Source: Oxytricha trifallax
Taxonomy: Eukaryota > Ciliophora > Spirotrichea > Sporadotrichida > Oxytrichidae
Assembly: GCA_000711775.1 (NCBI GenBank)
Contig: ARYC01017261.1
Span: forward strand, 1-64,000
Direction of reading: 5' to 3'
DNA length: 64,000 bases
Shown here one piece after another: positions 1 through 12,000 of the stretch (position 1 is its first letter; each line of letters starts with the position of its first letter). The notes beneath the pieces were generated by a model, which had not been told where the DNA came from, searched no databases, and saw only the letters and a list, made by a program, of their open reading frames with translations. The position numbers were made by a program, and so were the translations under genes.

Positions 1-3000
1 TGAAGTAGATGACAACCATGCCCTCACATATATGTTTAAAAGAAATTTAAAAGAAATAAATAAGAAAAATAAAGCTCGATTTATATTTTTATAAATATTT
101 AAGCATATCTTACATATTAAAGCATTTCAAATAAAAACAATTGACCTTTTACAATTATATTTACTTATAAGAATATTAATTAATTTTTAATTATTTAAAA
201 AAAATTATTTTTAAAATAATAATTTTGCTTATAAGGTTATTTAATCCCATATTTATTGTGAATTAATATCTATCAATAGCCTTTTGATAGTCTCTTTGAC
301 TCTCCCACATCTTTGCAGATTCTAAAATCTAATCACCAGTTTGCAAAGCAGCTTGTGGACCTGAAGACAAGATTTATGATTTAAATGAAGAAAGAATTAT
401 CCAAATAATTACAATTAATTATAGTTGATTTGATGGACCATATGTGGAGCATGCTTTTGAGCAACTCTAAGAGCTTCTGATGAAAGCTTAACATCGAGAT
501 ACATTCTAATGGCAAGTTCTGGATCTTTAGCATTAAGGTAGCATTTATAAAAATCTGAGAAAAATAAGTAGGTTGATATAATTAATCAAAGAATCAATTT
601 AAAAAATACTATTTTACTATTTTCTTTAACTATGATAAAGATGGCACTTTAGAAAAATCTGAACAAATATAGTCTAAAATATTTTCACTATAATTCTCAA
701 AAGTCTTGTTTTTTTTGAGTATCGATGCCATTTCCCCAAAGTCGTTCGTAGTTTATTCTAAATTTTTGAATTTTTTCCCTATCTTTATTCTAATTGTAAT
801 GACAATTAAGGAATAAATGTCCTATCTAGGATCGCTCTCTTCCATTTCTTTTAAATCCACAAAGTGCTAGTAATAGGTTAAAGGTATGGCAGCAGCTAAG
901 GATCTCTGTTCTAAAAATGAAGCATGACTATAATTTGTTAAGAAAATTTAGCTCATTTAGCCGAAAGTGATTTTAATATTGTTTGGAGTTAAGAATCTAT
1001 GTACGATGCCTAGTTAGTGAAGCTCTTCAACTGCATCTATTATCTAAAGTAAATACTTTCTTATTTATGATTAGGAAAGCTTAGTTTCTATTAACTATTC
1101 AAATGTTATGTCATAGTTCAGTCTTTTAATATAAATTGCTTATTCATCATAGAATACACCCAAAAGTTTGTCTTAGTAGTTTTGAACTTAAGACTGAATA
1201 TGTCGTATAACTTTGAATTCATTCCATAAAAATATTGTAAAGTTCTAGATATTATTGAGCTCTTGGAATTCAAGAGTTAATGTACAACCTTCTATAGAAT
1301 CAAATTTTGTTTTGTCATTACATAGAATATTTGAGTCAAGAGAAAGTTCAAGTATCATTGCTATCTCATATTTAACTGACCCTACTAATTGTACTTTGAA
1401 AATTTTCTTTTATCTTTAAATCACTTCACTAATAAATACAGAGTTATTGGTAGTGTTAGTTTCAATAATTTGCAAGCTTTAGCTTGATTGTTATGATTAA
1501 TCACATAAAAAATACTTCCCCTCCCCTTTAATTTTTATGTTTTCACTTTTCTATTCTTCCTGATCGCTGCTCAAATAACTTTTATTTTTTAAGCTTTGTT
1601 CTGCCTTGATGATTTAATTAAGAATCTAAAAGTTTTAAATTATGTAAGCTTACTAATTTTGAATAACCAGCTGCCAAAATTTCTTGTTCATTGTGTTTTC
1701 TTAAGTGAATAAAAAGTTTTGATTTTGAAGAATATTGAGACTTTGCTTTTGCTTTAAAACAAATAAGGCAAGTATATTTTCCTCCAAGTTTTAGTTAAAT
1801 AAACTTTCCATTTTCTCTCTGATGAACCAGCATGTGCCTCTTAAGCTCTAGGGATGTGTAAACAAGGGAACATAATTAACATTCCATGAGAGTTCTGGGT
1901 TTCTTTGCTTTATTCTGGGCACGAGGTGATCTCCTCTATTGCCACTTCGAATAGTATTATTAGTATTCCTCGTCGCCCCTTTTTATTAATTTTTTAATTA
2001 TGTCTTAACTTAATTATGAAGCGTTGACTTCATCTAAGTTTGATTTATCGTCTTTATCTTTATGGTTACTTCCATCACTAGATAAAGACAATTAACTTGA
2101 TGAATTATTCTTCATCTTTTTTATTGTTTACTTAATTATAATAAGGCTATTAAATATAAGGAATTAAAAGTTTGTGGGTCTAATTTTATTTATAAATATA
2201 ATTAGCTAATGTAAACATAAATAATAATGTTTCTGAAATATTCCTGTAAAGAATCTGAAAGTTTCCTGAAAAGGAGTCAAGATAAATATCTATGAATAGT
2301 GAAAGATTCCTGGAAAAATTTTGAAAGTTTCCTTATAATTATGTAAACATAAATAATTTTATAAAATAATATATTTAATTATGTCAATAAAATTTGTTTC
2401 CTATTTATTCTAAATCCCTAGATAACACAATCATAAAATCATTTCAACTATAATTAATTTCTTAATAATTTGAATAAACTCTTCGAGCAGATTAATTATG
2501 TATACTATTAAATTTTAAACCAATAAAAATAGATTATTTATGTCTTTATATTTGTTAATCCAATTAAATTCAGTTTTATTAAAATATTACTCCTTAATTA
2601 ATAGCCTAACAACAACCTTATTAAATAATAGAAACATAAATAAAATTCAAATGGAGTCATCACAAAATATCGGGAACATAAATTCAAGGGTCTTAGACGG
2701 GAGCCTAAATACTAAGTAGGATTGGTACAACCACTTAAAATATTCACGTAAGTCATCTTAGCTTAACCATGATAGTGGGATACCATTTGCCCTCATATAA
2801 GCGGACTAGCATGAAATTTATAAAAGATGTCCTCGCTACTCGCAAAGAGCTACTTAAATCAGCAGATGTCATTTATTTCAACGTACCAAACTATCCTGAA
2901 CTCAGTGTCGCGAACATATTCAAATATGCCAAGCAAGATTAAGCGCTCAACAGGTACTTGGGTATATATGATGAGGTCAAGGATCTTCCAGACAAGTATT

Positions 3001-6000
3001 TTTTCTTTGGAGTCCTGGGAACAATCAAAAACGAATGGTTGACATAAATGGTTATGTCGCAGTGTGCTGCTAGAAATACGATCCTCGATGAAGAATAAAA
3101 AGGGGAGTCAATTTAAATAAGTGAAGAGTTTTTAAGGGAAATTCAGTCTGTCCCTCACTTTTCAAGTAAGTTAACATAAATATTTATGTCTTTATAGAAA
3201 AGAAGGGTAAAGCACTCTCAATGCTCAAAATTAAGACATTAGGCAGAAAGCAGCAGAAAAAACGAAAGCGCTATGAGATCTCAAACACTGTCGATTTAAG
3301 CAACAACAACTAAATGAGGTAAACATAAATGAATATGTTCACAAGAGAAGACAACACGATAATCAAAACCCCAAAACCCCTGAAGTTGTTTGATTGAGTT
3401 TTTGATTGATGAAAGTAGACTATTAACGCATGCTTTATTAGGGTTTTAATAGGGTTTATGTAGGGGTTTAGGGTTATAATGTAATATAAATTAGTGTGTA
3501 ATGCAAGTGTTTTATTTTTATTATTCACTCAAACAGTACTTTAGCATCATGAGGCAGCTTTCTAAACTTTATCTCTCCTATCCAACTTACAATTTAGTCT
3601 ATTGTATGGTCAGCTCTGTGATTAGGCTTAATAATTATCTACTCAGCCATGTCTTTCATTCTACCTTTTATCTTATTCTAGTCTAGATATTGCTGTATTC
3701 TCTGTTTTGAATCTTTCTCTCTTTTGCAGCTATAGTAATCATTTCTTGCCATATCGCATTCACAAATAATTGCTGCTAGAGCCCATATATCCCACTTAAT
3801 ATCACCATCTCTCCAGTCCTCTCTTTCTGGAAAGTATCCAGGAGTACCATACACGTTGCCAAGTCCTGAAGCTTCAACTCTCTATGATCTATTGAAATCT
3901 ATTATTACTACTCTGAGAGGTTAAAAGTCAAGCATTATATTCTCAGGCTTCAAATCTCTATGAACATATCCAAGAGTGTGCAGCTCCTCAATGCCTTTGC
4001 AAACATTTGTAAGAATAAGAGGTAACTACTTTGGTATCCTTTAATCTTAAATGTAGTCTCTTAATGTCATTTAATATAGAGGAAGACGAAAAGCTACATG
4101 ATCTTGAGCAAGCAGAATAGCATCGAGCTTTATTATAAATCTGCACTATCTATCTCTTGACTTCGTAAGTGCTTGGTATTCATTTACGAATTCCATTTGA
4201 TACTTGTCATCGCATTTGAAGTAGTTGAACGGATATATCTTGTATGCGAACTACTTATCTGTTATGACTTTCTTCTTAAATTTATCCTCAAGGATAAGAT
4301 AACTTTCTTTACACTCTTTAAGGTCAATTATATTCAATATTGGAAGTTTAAGTGCATGCATCTTAAGAGTGATTTTTACTATCTCTGAGGCTGGGAGATT
4401 TCTTACTGCTTTAATAAGTTTATTTTCTTTCTTTACTCTTTGTTCCAAAGTTTCTAAAGGGTCTCTTGGCTTTCTTTTTTAAAGGAAGACCTCACCAGTC
4501 TCTGGATCTATTACTTCAAACTTCTTGCCATGATGGTTTTATAGATGAACTTTTAGATCTCTTGAATGATTGTATTATTTATTGCAGTAAGGGCAGAAAT
4601 ATTTTCCATCTATCTTATCATGCTTAAGATAGAGCTTGGGCTTGTTAGAATGCTGCTCTAAGATATGACGCATAAGAGCAGATTTATAAGTGAAGTTATT
4701 CTCACACTCCTCACATAAATGTAATGCTTTTATTTCTTTTTTCTCTATCTCCTCTTCAACCATTTTCATTGGAACTTCGCATTAAATTTCTTATCTCTGC
4801 ATTTCTATTTAACAACTGAATTGCTATTCAAAGTCTGATACCTAAAGTTAGAAAATTTCAGGTTCGTACTAGGTAAAGGCATCGCAAGTCTCAATTTTCT
4901 TTTGATTCATGAAAGAAAGTTTTTGCTGGCTAATGCCAAGCAATGCCGCTTTTCTAAGTAAGTTACCGCTCATTTTATAAATACTATTAATAATTATACA
5001 AGCTATTTAAATTCTACCTTTATACAAGAGTAAGAGCATATTCTCAAAGGTTTAGAGAGGTTTAATGAGAACAGAGTACGAGACATTAGTTTTATATTTC
5101 TTAGATTTAGTGATAATTTATAAACTAATTCATCCATTTTATTCATTAAAATGCACCTAAATGTGTTTTGTGAAGTTAGGTGGTGCTCCTAAAGCTGTTC
5201 TTGTAAATTTAGGAGGGGAGATTTTAAAATTTAATTTTTTTAATGTACCTCCTAATACGGTTTTGAACTTTAATATAACCACCTAATTAAGTTTTAAATA
5301 AATTAGGAGCACCACCTAATTAAATTAATTATTATTAGGAGCAATTTAATGGAGAAAGTTTGATAAAAATGGAAGTCAAACTTTGAAACTTGGAGAAAGT
5401 TCTTCCATCTTTCTCTTACTATCTTATTCAGGTTGACCTCCAGTTGGATCTCTCTATTTAGAAGTAAAATTTTAGTAAGTTTAGAATGGATATCCATAAT
5501 TTTAAATTTCATAAACATTTATAGAAAGTGGAAGCAAGATGGAGTCTATGAATGATGCAATGAAGAGAATACAATCTCAAGAATTGATAGGAGAAATTTC
5601 GAAGTAAGGAGGACCTCTATAGATATTTGGTATAGCAAGGTAAGCTTTTATCAAATACTAATATATTAACCATAGGTGGAAAGTTCTTGCCAACTCAGGA
5701 AGGAACAAAAATATCATTCTTAAAAGCCTTACTAAGTGAAGAGAAAAAAGCTTTTAAGACCAATGAAATAAAGATGATTGAGATACCTAACTACCCTGAA
5801 ATCTCAGTGACAAATCTCTATGATGATGCGATGAGTGATCTAGATGTTGCTCTGTACCTACCATCAAAGTTACAACTCTCAAATAAGTTACCAGAGAGAA
5901 ACTTCTTCTTTGGAGTTCTTGGAACTCTTAAACCAGAGTACTTAAGTGAAGTAATTTAAGAAGCTCATAAGAAACGCTACAGAATCTCTCCTGAAGAGAA

Positions 6001-9000
6001 AGAGAAGCAGGGAATCAAAATTAGTGACTCATGGCTGTAGGAACTCCAGAAGCATCCATTCATCTCAAGTAAGCATAGACTTCTAACTTTATAGAAAAAC
6101 CTGGTACTGCTATATATTTGATGAAAGAGCGCAGCAAATTAAACAGAGAGAGAAAGTCTCAAGTAAAGCATGAATTGAGTAAGAGACTCTTCAAAGATTT
6201 ATAAAAGCCAGAAGAGATGAACATAGATGCAGGAGCTGGCACTAAGAGAAGAAACATGGGCCCAAGCAAGCCTTAAGAGGAAGAAAAGAAAGAGAAGCCA
6301 AATCCCTTTACGGGCAAATTTAATATGTGAACTTATTCATTCGTTTAAATCTAAAACTTATTTATAAACACAAAATCTCCCTTCTCTTGCGCATACTTTT
6401 GCTTTATCATCGCTGACTCTTTTAGCAGCACTCTTAATAAAATCTACTGTATCTATCTTCAGATCGTGTATCAGATGATAGAGCAGAAGTTTCTTGTAGT
6501 GGCCTTTTAATAGGCCCCAATATAGTTCAATTCCATTGAATTGAGGGCTATAAGGAACATTAAATACAGGTGTTATGTTTAGCCTTTCATATTCTCTCCT
6601 TGAGTCTTTAGTTTTATGAACTGATAAGTTATCAACAAACAGGATAATTTCTTATTCAGCATACTTATCTCTTAGCTATTGCAAAAATTTAATATATTAT
6701 TCAGTCTTAATAGAGCGAGGGTGGATAACATAAGTCTCAAGCCCACTATCTTCACTGATTCCACCAAGGATTGCATGAGTTTATACCTTAACCTTTTGAT
6801 CATAAACTTCTATGTTGCTGTACCTCTTATACCAAGACCTCGATATGAAGGTATTAAACGTGAATACTGCCTCATCAGCATGTATGAACTTTATATTATG
6901 CTCTTAAGCCCTCTGCATTTAATCGAATATATAATTTAAATTATCCTTATAAAATGGAACATTAAAATCGATCACTCTATTAATGCGATTGACTGTCTTG
7001 TAAGATATACCATTCTTTTTATAGATATTAGCATAGATTAAGCAGAGATGTGAAGTACAGGAAATTGGCGATGAAACATCACAGCCCTCTAGGCTAGAGA
7101 GAAATGAGCCCAGTATTTTAGAGTCTTATCATTAATAAGATATTCGATATGATGCTACTAGAATTTTAAAGGTCTTTTAGGCTTAGAATTAAGATGCTAT
7201 CTCTTTAAATTCAATGCTAATAGACAGTGTGACCTAACAGTAGCAGGAGATTTATGGAGCAGTCTTGCAATAGATGTGTAATTTTGAATAGGTCTGAGTT
7301 GATCACTATAATCATTACATCCATAACGCAACTTAAACAATAAATCTATATATTCACTGTCATAAACTGATCCCAAACCTCGCATATTCTCACTTAAATT
7401 CCTGATATTTAAACCATAAACCCCTACATAAACCCTATTAAAACCCTAATAATGCATGCGTTAATAGTCTACTTTCATCAATCAAAAACTCAATCAAACA
7501 ACTTCAGGGGTTTTGGGGTTTTGAATGAGGAGCCCTCCAGCAAAAAGAATGGAAATGAATTAATGACATAAATATTTATGTATGATTAATTTTTAATAAA
7601 TAAACTTAACTTTAAATAAACTCATTAGTTTTAATTAAGTAAACTTAAACAATGTTTTTCACTAATTTGACAATCATTTTTGTCAATTGACTTAATTGAT
7701 TTTACAACTGATAAAAAGTTTTGTTTATTTGTGATTTTAAACTAATGCTTAATTAAATATTTTTTTTATATACCCTTTTGACTCTTGAAAATACATTCTC
7801 TATACAATTGTACTATGAAGAGTAAGGTGCATTATATAAGAGTTGCCACCCATTAGCTTCAACCTGTTCTTTGAATATTTTGGAGTGATGTGCTCTTAGA
7901 TTGTCAAGAAATATTGTCAAAGGCTTTGATTCATAGTTTGCATTTAATTCTTGAATTACTTGTAAAAGATCATCAATCTTAATTGACTTTTGGACAACTC
8001 TGAATCCTTCAAGTCCAAATTTAGAGCTAATGATAACCACTGCAGCCAATGTGTCCAATTTAGTACCTTCCTTAAATAGTGTCTGATTTGTGTATTTATG
8101 GGCCCAAGTTTTATAAGTTATTGTATGAGCTTTAAATATAGCTTCATCTAAATAGACAATATTCTATCTGTTACTAATGATTTTAGTTAGTTCGTCTTTA
8201 ACTCTTAATAAATCTTGTTTTATAAGTTGTCTTTTATGCTCTGTCAAATTATAGTCAGTCCTAGATTCCTTAAATCTAATCCCATGACTTTTATAAATTC
8301 TATATAAAGTCGTTGGTGACAACTTTTATTCTGGAAATTGTCTATGGAAAACTATAGTTCTTTATTTTAAAAAGAGCAACATCTATTCCTTCAAAGTTTC
8401 TTTGGAAATCAGATAAGCTAATTATTAATCTGTAAAGTTAATTTTATTTCCTTTAATCTTATTTTAGCAAGTTTTTTCCCCTTTAATTCTTTGTTTTATT
8501 ATCTATACTGTCTTTTCAGGTATTTTTAATAATGAGCAAATTTATTTAACTGTAGCAAAAACTCATGATTATTAATGATACTACTTATCACGAAACATTA
8601 AAAGGCATATTATTTTTTATAATTTTTGAAGTTCTATTTCATTCAGCTTCATTTTTAATTAATTTATATTCTTGATTAATTATATCAACCTACTTATTTT
8701 TCTCAGATTTTTATAATTACTCAGCTTTACCAAAGTCTTTTCTGTCAATTAAGAACTTTGCCTGGTTATGATAAATACATGATATAATTACTAATAAAAA
8801 TTGTTATAAGGAAAACCTTGGACACACTTTCTGGATGGAATTATCTAGCAACTTGAAGAGCTGAATGCCAGTCTTGTTTGTGCTCATACATATTGATGGC
8901 TTCTTGGGGCTTGTTTGCTTTGATGAATTCCTCTTCTGCTTCTTTAAGTCTGTTCTCATCTTCGAGATGTAGAGCGAATTTAAGATGTACTTCTGGGAGC

Positions 9001-12000
9001 TTGTATTTAGCATGATTGGTTGCTAATGAGAAGGCTTGCTCGAAATGCTCTTGATTAGCTTCGAAATCAATTGCAGCCTCAATCAAACCGTTTTTAAGCA
9101 AGAATTGTGTACCTTTTTCTGGGCCCATAGTTTCAGCTACTTTAATAGCGATTTCTCCTAATTCTTTTTGTGTACCGTTAGCTTTGGCAACTCTTAAAGC
9201 TTCTTCCCACATGTCATGGGCTCTATACATATCTACGGCAAAGCTCCAAGCACTTGCTTCGATATAATGATGCTCAGCTTACTTCAAATTGCTTTCCATT
9301 TCCAATTGTTAAGCCAAATGTTAGTGAGTATCCTTAAGGAGATCTTTTCTGAATTTCATGACTAATCTGATCATGTTGTCGTATTGTTTAGCCTTCTTAT
9401 ACATGTTGATAGCTAGATCTGGTTCATTAGCAGAGAGATACATCTTTTCAGCGTCTTTGAAGTGTCCTTCACCCTCGAATTTTCTAGCTTCTTAAACGTA
9501 GAGCATAGTGTATTCACTTTCTGGAAGGTATAATAAATATAGTCATTAAGTAAAATTAATATATCTGCTGATGACTTGATAAGCTTGATCCCATTTGTTT
9601 GATCTTACGTACATCTCGAAAGCTTCAACAAACTCTCCAGCACTAATAAAGTACTTTTCAGCTAAATCGAGTTGTCTGATTTCAGCATAGTGTCTTGCAA
9701 TCAACTTGTAATATGTATTAATGCTATATAAAATCATATATGTAAAATAAAACGATAAAATATGGTCTTGAGATTTCAGGAGGTTGATTTTGGATTAATT
9801 GGACAGCTCTGTTCCATTTTCTTGCATTAATTGCGGCTTCTATAGCTTTAGTGAAGACTCCAGCTTGGACGAAGTGTTCAATAGCCAAGTCTAATTGCTT
9901 TTATGATTGAAGCCAATCACCCCACTCTATTAAAATTTATAACAAAATCTCTTCTTCAAGGTTGACAACATGTGATGGGAAGGCTCTTCTGGCAAGATCT
10001 ACTGCCTTTCTGAATGCATGACCTCTAACATAAGAATCTAAAGCTCTGTCTAGGATATTCAATCTTTCAAAAAAGTCGCCAGCCTTCTCAAACATTTAAG
10101 CAGAGATGAGTTAAGCTGATATCTTTCAAAAATGATAATAAAATGTAAATCTTTTCGAGCTAGTCTTAGGGTACTCCTACGTTATAGTTTGTGACAATAT
10201 TTGCGGCTTTAGCTGGAAGACCACCTTTCAAGTAAAGAGTGATAGATGTGTGATAGTCACCCTATATTAATATAAAAATTATTGAGTGGTAAATTAATCC
10301 CTCTCTTTCCTTAACTTCAGCAGCCTTGGCTTCTTAGTTAGTCTCAATCAACCACTGGAAGTAGTTCTCCTTGAACTCTCTGACTTCTGGGTGATTCTTT
10401 TTCTCAGCAATCTTGATTGACTCGTCCCATCTGTGAAGTTCTTGATACATGGCCATGGCTTCATCCACTTCATCGTGTTGAAGAAGGATAGCTTCAGCTC
10501 TGTGGAATTGTTTCTCAAGCACTGCCATCCTTGCTTGCACTCTATAACTTTCAAGTCCTTCTGCAGCAGCAAGCTTGTTAATCTTATATTAGTTATCTAA
10601 TAATAACTTAAATGTTTAATAATTAATGTTAATGGCTATTTGTTTAACGAAATTAGAATATTTCATTAAAAAAAAATGAAAGAAATGGGAAATAGAAATT
10701 CACATAAATTATTATAAATAATCTTTATTAAGGTTCTTTTATTAATATACATTAATTGAAAATTGCCCTTTTAATTAATACTTTATTGAATATAAAAGAA
10801 TATTTAGCAAAATTTTTATTCTTTAGTACTGATTGATCTTAAATCAATCTACTATTTATAATTAATTATTTTATATTTATGTGAATTTTTTAATTAATTA
10901 TATATTTAAATTAATATGATCTTTCTTAAGTAATCAGCTTTCGCTACATTTCCTAGTGCTGCGTAACACCTCTCAGCAACCAATAAATTGGATTGTTCCA
11001 TAGCTAACTTAGCAAGAGTTTTCCAACTTGATTCAGTTTCAGCAGTCAAATCAAGAGGTTCAAGAATCTTTACAGCATGATCCAGACCTTTATATTCAAG
11101 AGCAGCTCCAAACTCAATCAGAAAGTGCACTTACTCTTTAATATCAAAATATTTAATTTAACGATCATTGAATGTGTGCTTCGTTAAGAGCATAAGCAAT
11201 TGTGTTGACTCCATCATCAACAAGCACCTCAGTCTTGCCCTCAGTTCTCTGAATGCTCTCAACGTCTCCCTTAATGGCATACATGGTAACTTTATCAGGC
11301 TCTTCGATTGAGTACCAGACGCACAAGTTGCCTCTGTTCTGTGCAACAACGACATCTGAAGTGGGTACCCAGCTGACATATTGACAGTAGTTAAGCAGAG
11401 TTTGCTTCTTTTGCTCCTTAATGTTGTAAAGATGTAGTTGTCTTCTCTTGTCTCTAAAGAGCAACTTGTTTCCACCTGGGTTCAACTCAAGGTAATCGAT
11501 TTTAGAATCATGGTTTTATAAATATTATAATAATTAGTAACTAAGTCAAACATTTAGCGTTAATATAATGGGTGATGTTGGCTTGAATTGAGTTGTTTCT
11601 TAAATCTAAGATACAGATGGTCATTGAATCAAGAAGATAAGCGATGATTTTTGTTGGTTAACCACCTCTCAATTATTGGTCTGAGTAGTTCAAACGAGCT
11701 GAGATCATATTTGGTTGAATATTTTCAGTTCTGCAAGTACCAATGACTTCATTTACACCATATTCAACAATACTGAGTTCTCCTGCATTTATTTTTATAA
11801 AAAAGAGATTCTTATTTAGAATTGTGAAATCTTAAAAATAGATTGAAGACCATACAAATGTTAGGGTTAGAAAAGTCAAACTTCTCATTTCCTGAACCTC
11901 TCCAAGGAAGCTCTGATAGTTTACAAGACTCCATATCTCCCAAGAGAAGAGTGCTATTAGTTGAGGCAACAAGATATCTATCCTAATAAACATTAATCTT

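Larger units (their letters stand above)
3364..7523. mobile_element. TBE transposon (telomere-bearing element), 4160 bp
   Basis: Both tips are CAAAACCCCAAAACCCC (17 bp), the signature of oxytrichid TBEs. The inverted repeats run about 105 bp (3364-3469 and 7418-7523) with a single mismatch near GCATGC[T/A]TTATT. The AAT target duplication is at 3361-3363 and 7524-7526. It carries 57-kDa (minus), 22-kDa (plus) and 42-kDa (minus) genes. It has landed inside the outer TBE-like element. TBE transposases are known to take part in genome rearrangement and the elements are eliminated from the macronucleus. Confidence 0.97.
546..8715. mobile_element. Outer TBE-like transposon without telomeric repeats, inserted in IFT172
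   Basis: Perfect 44-bp terminal inverted repeats lie at 546-589 and 8672-8715, beginning TATAAAAATCTGAG. A 3-bp target duplication (ATT on plus) sits at 543-545 and 8716-8718. One AAT joins IFT172 in frame (..[18 protein letters not shown]). It encodes a zinc-finger/kinase (minus), a 22-kDa-type protein (plus) and a DDE transposase (minus), the same gene set and order as the TBE nested within it. Without the inner element it is about 4007 bp, the normal TBE size. Unlike classical TBEs its ends have no C4A4 repeats. ANT targets and the three-gene layout are known for TBEs; a separate or early-branching family is my inference. Confidence 0.9.

Noticed and set aside
7033..7060. Programmed frameshift in the TBE transposase
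   Set aside because: No slippery site or conserved pseudoknot is evident; a single-base indel or sequence error is simpler.
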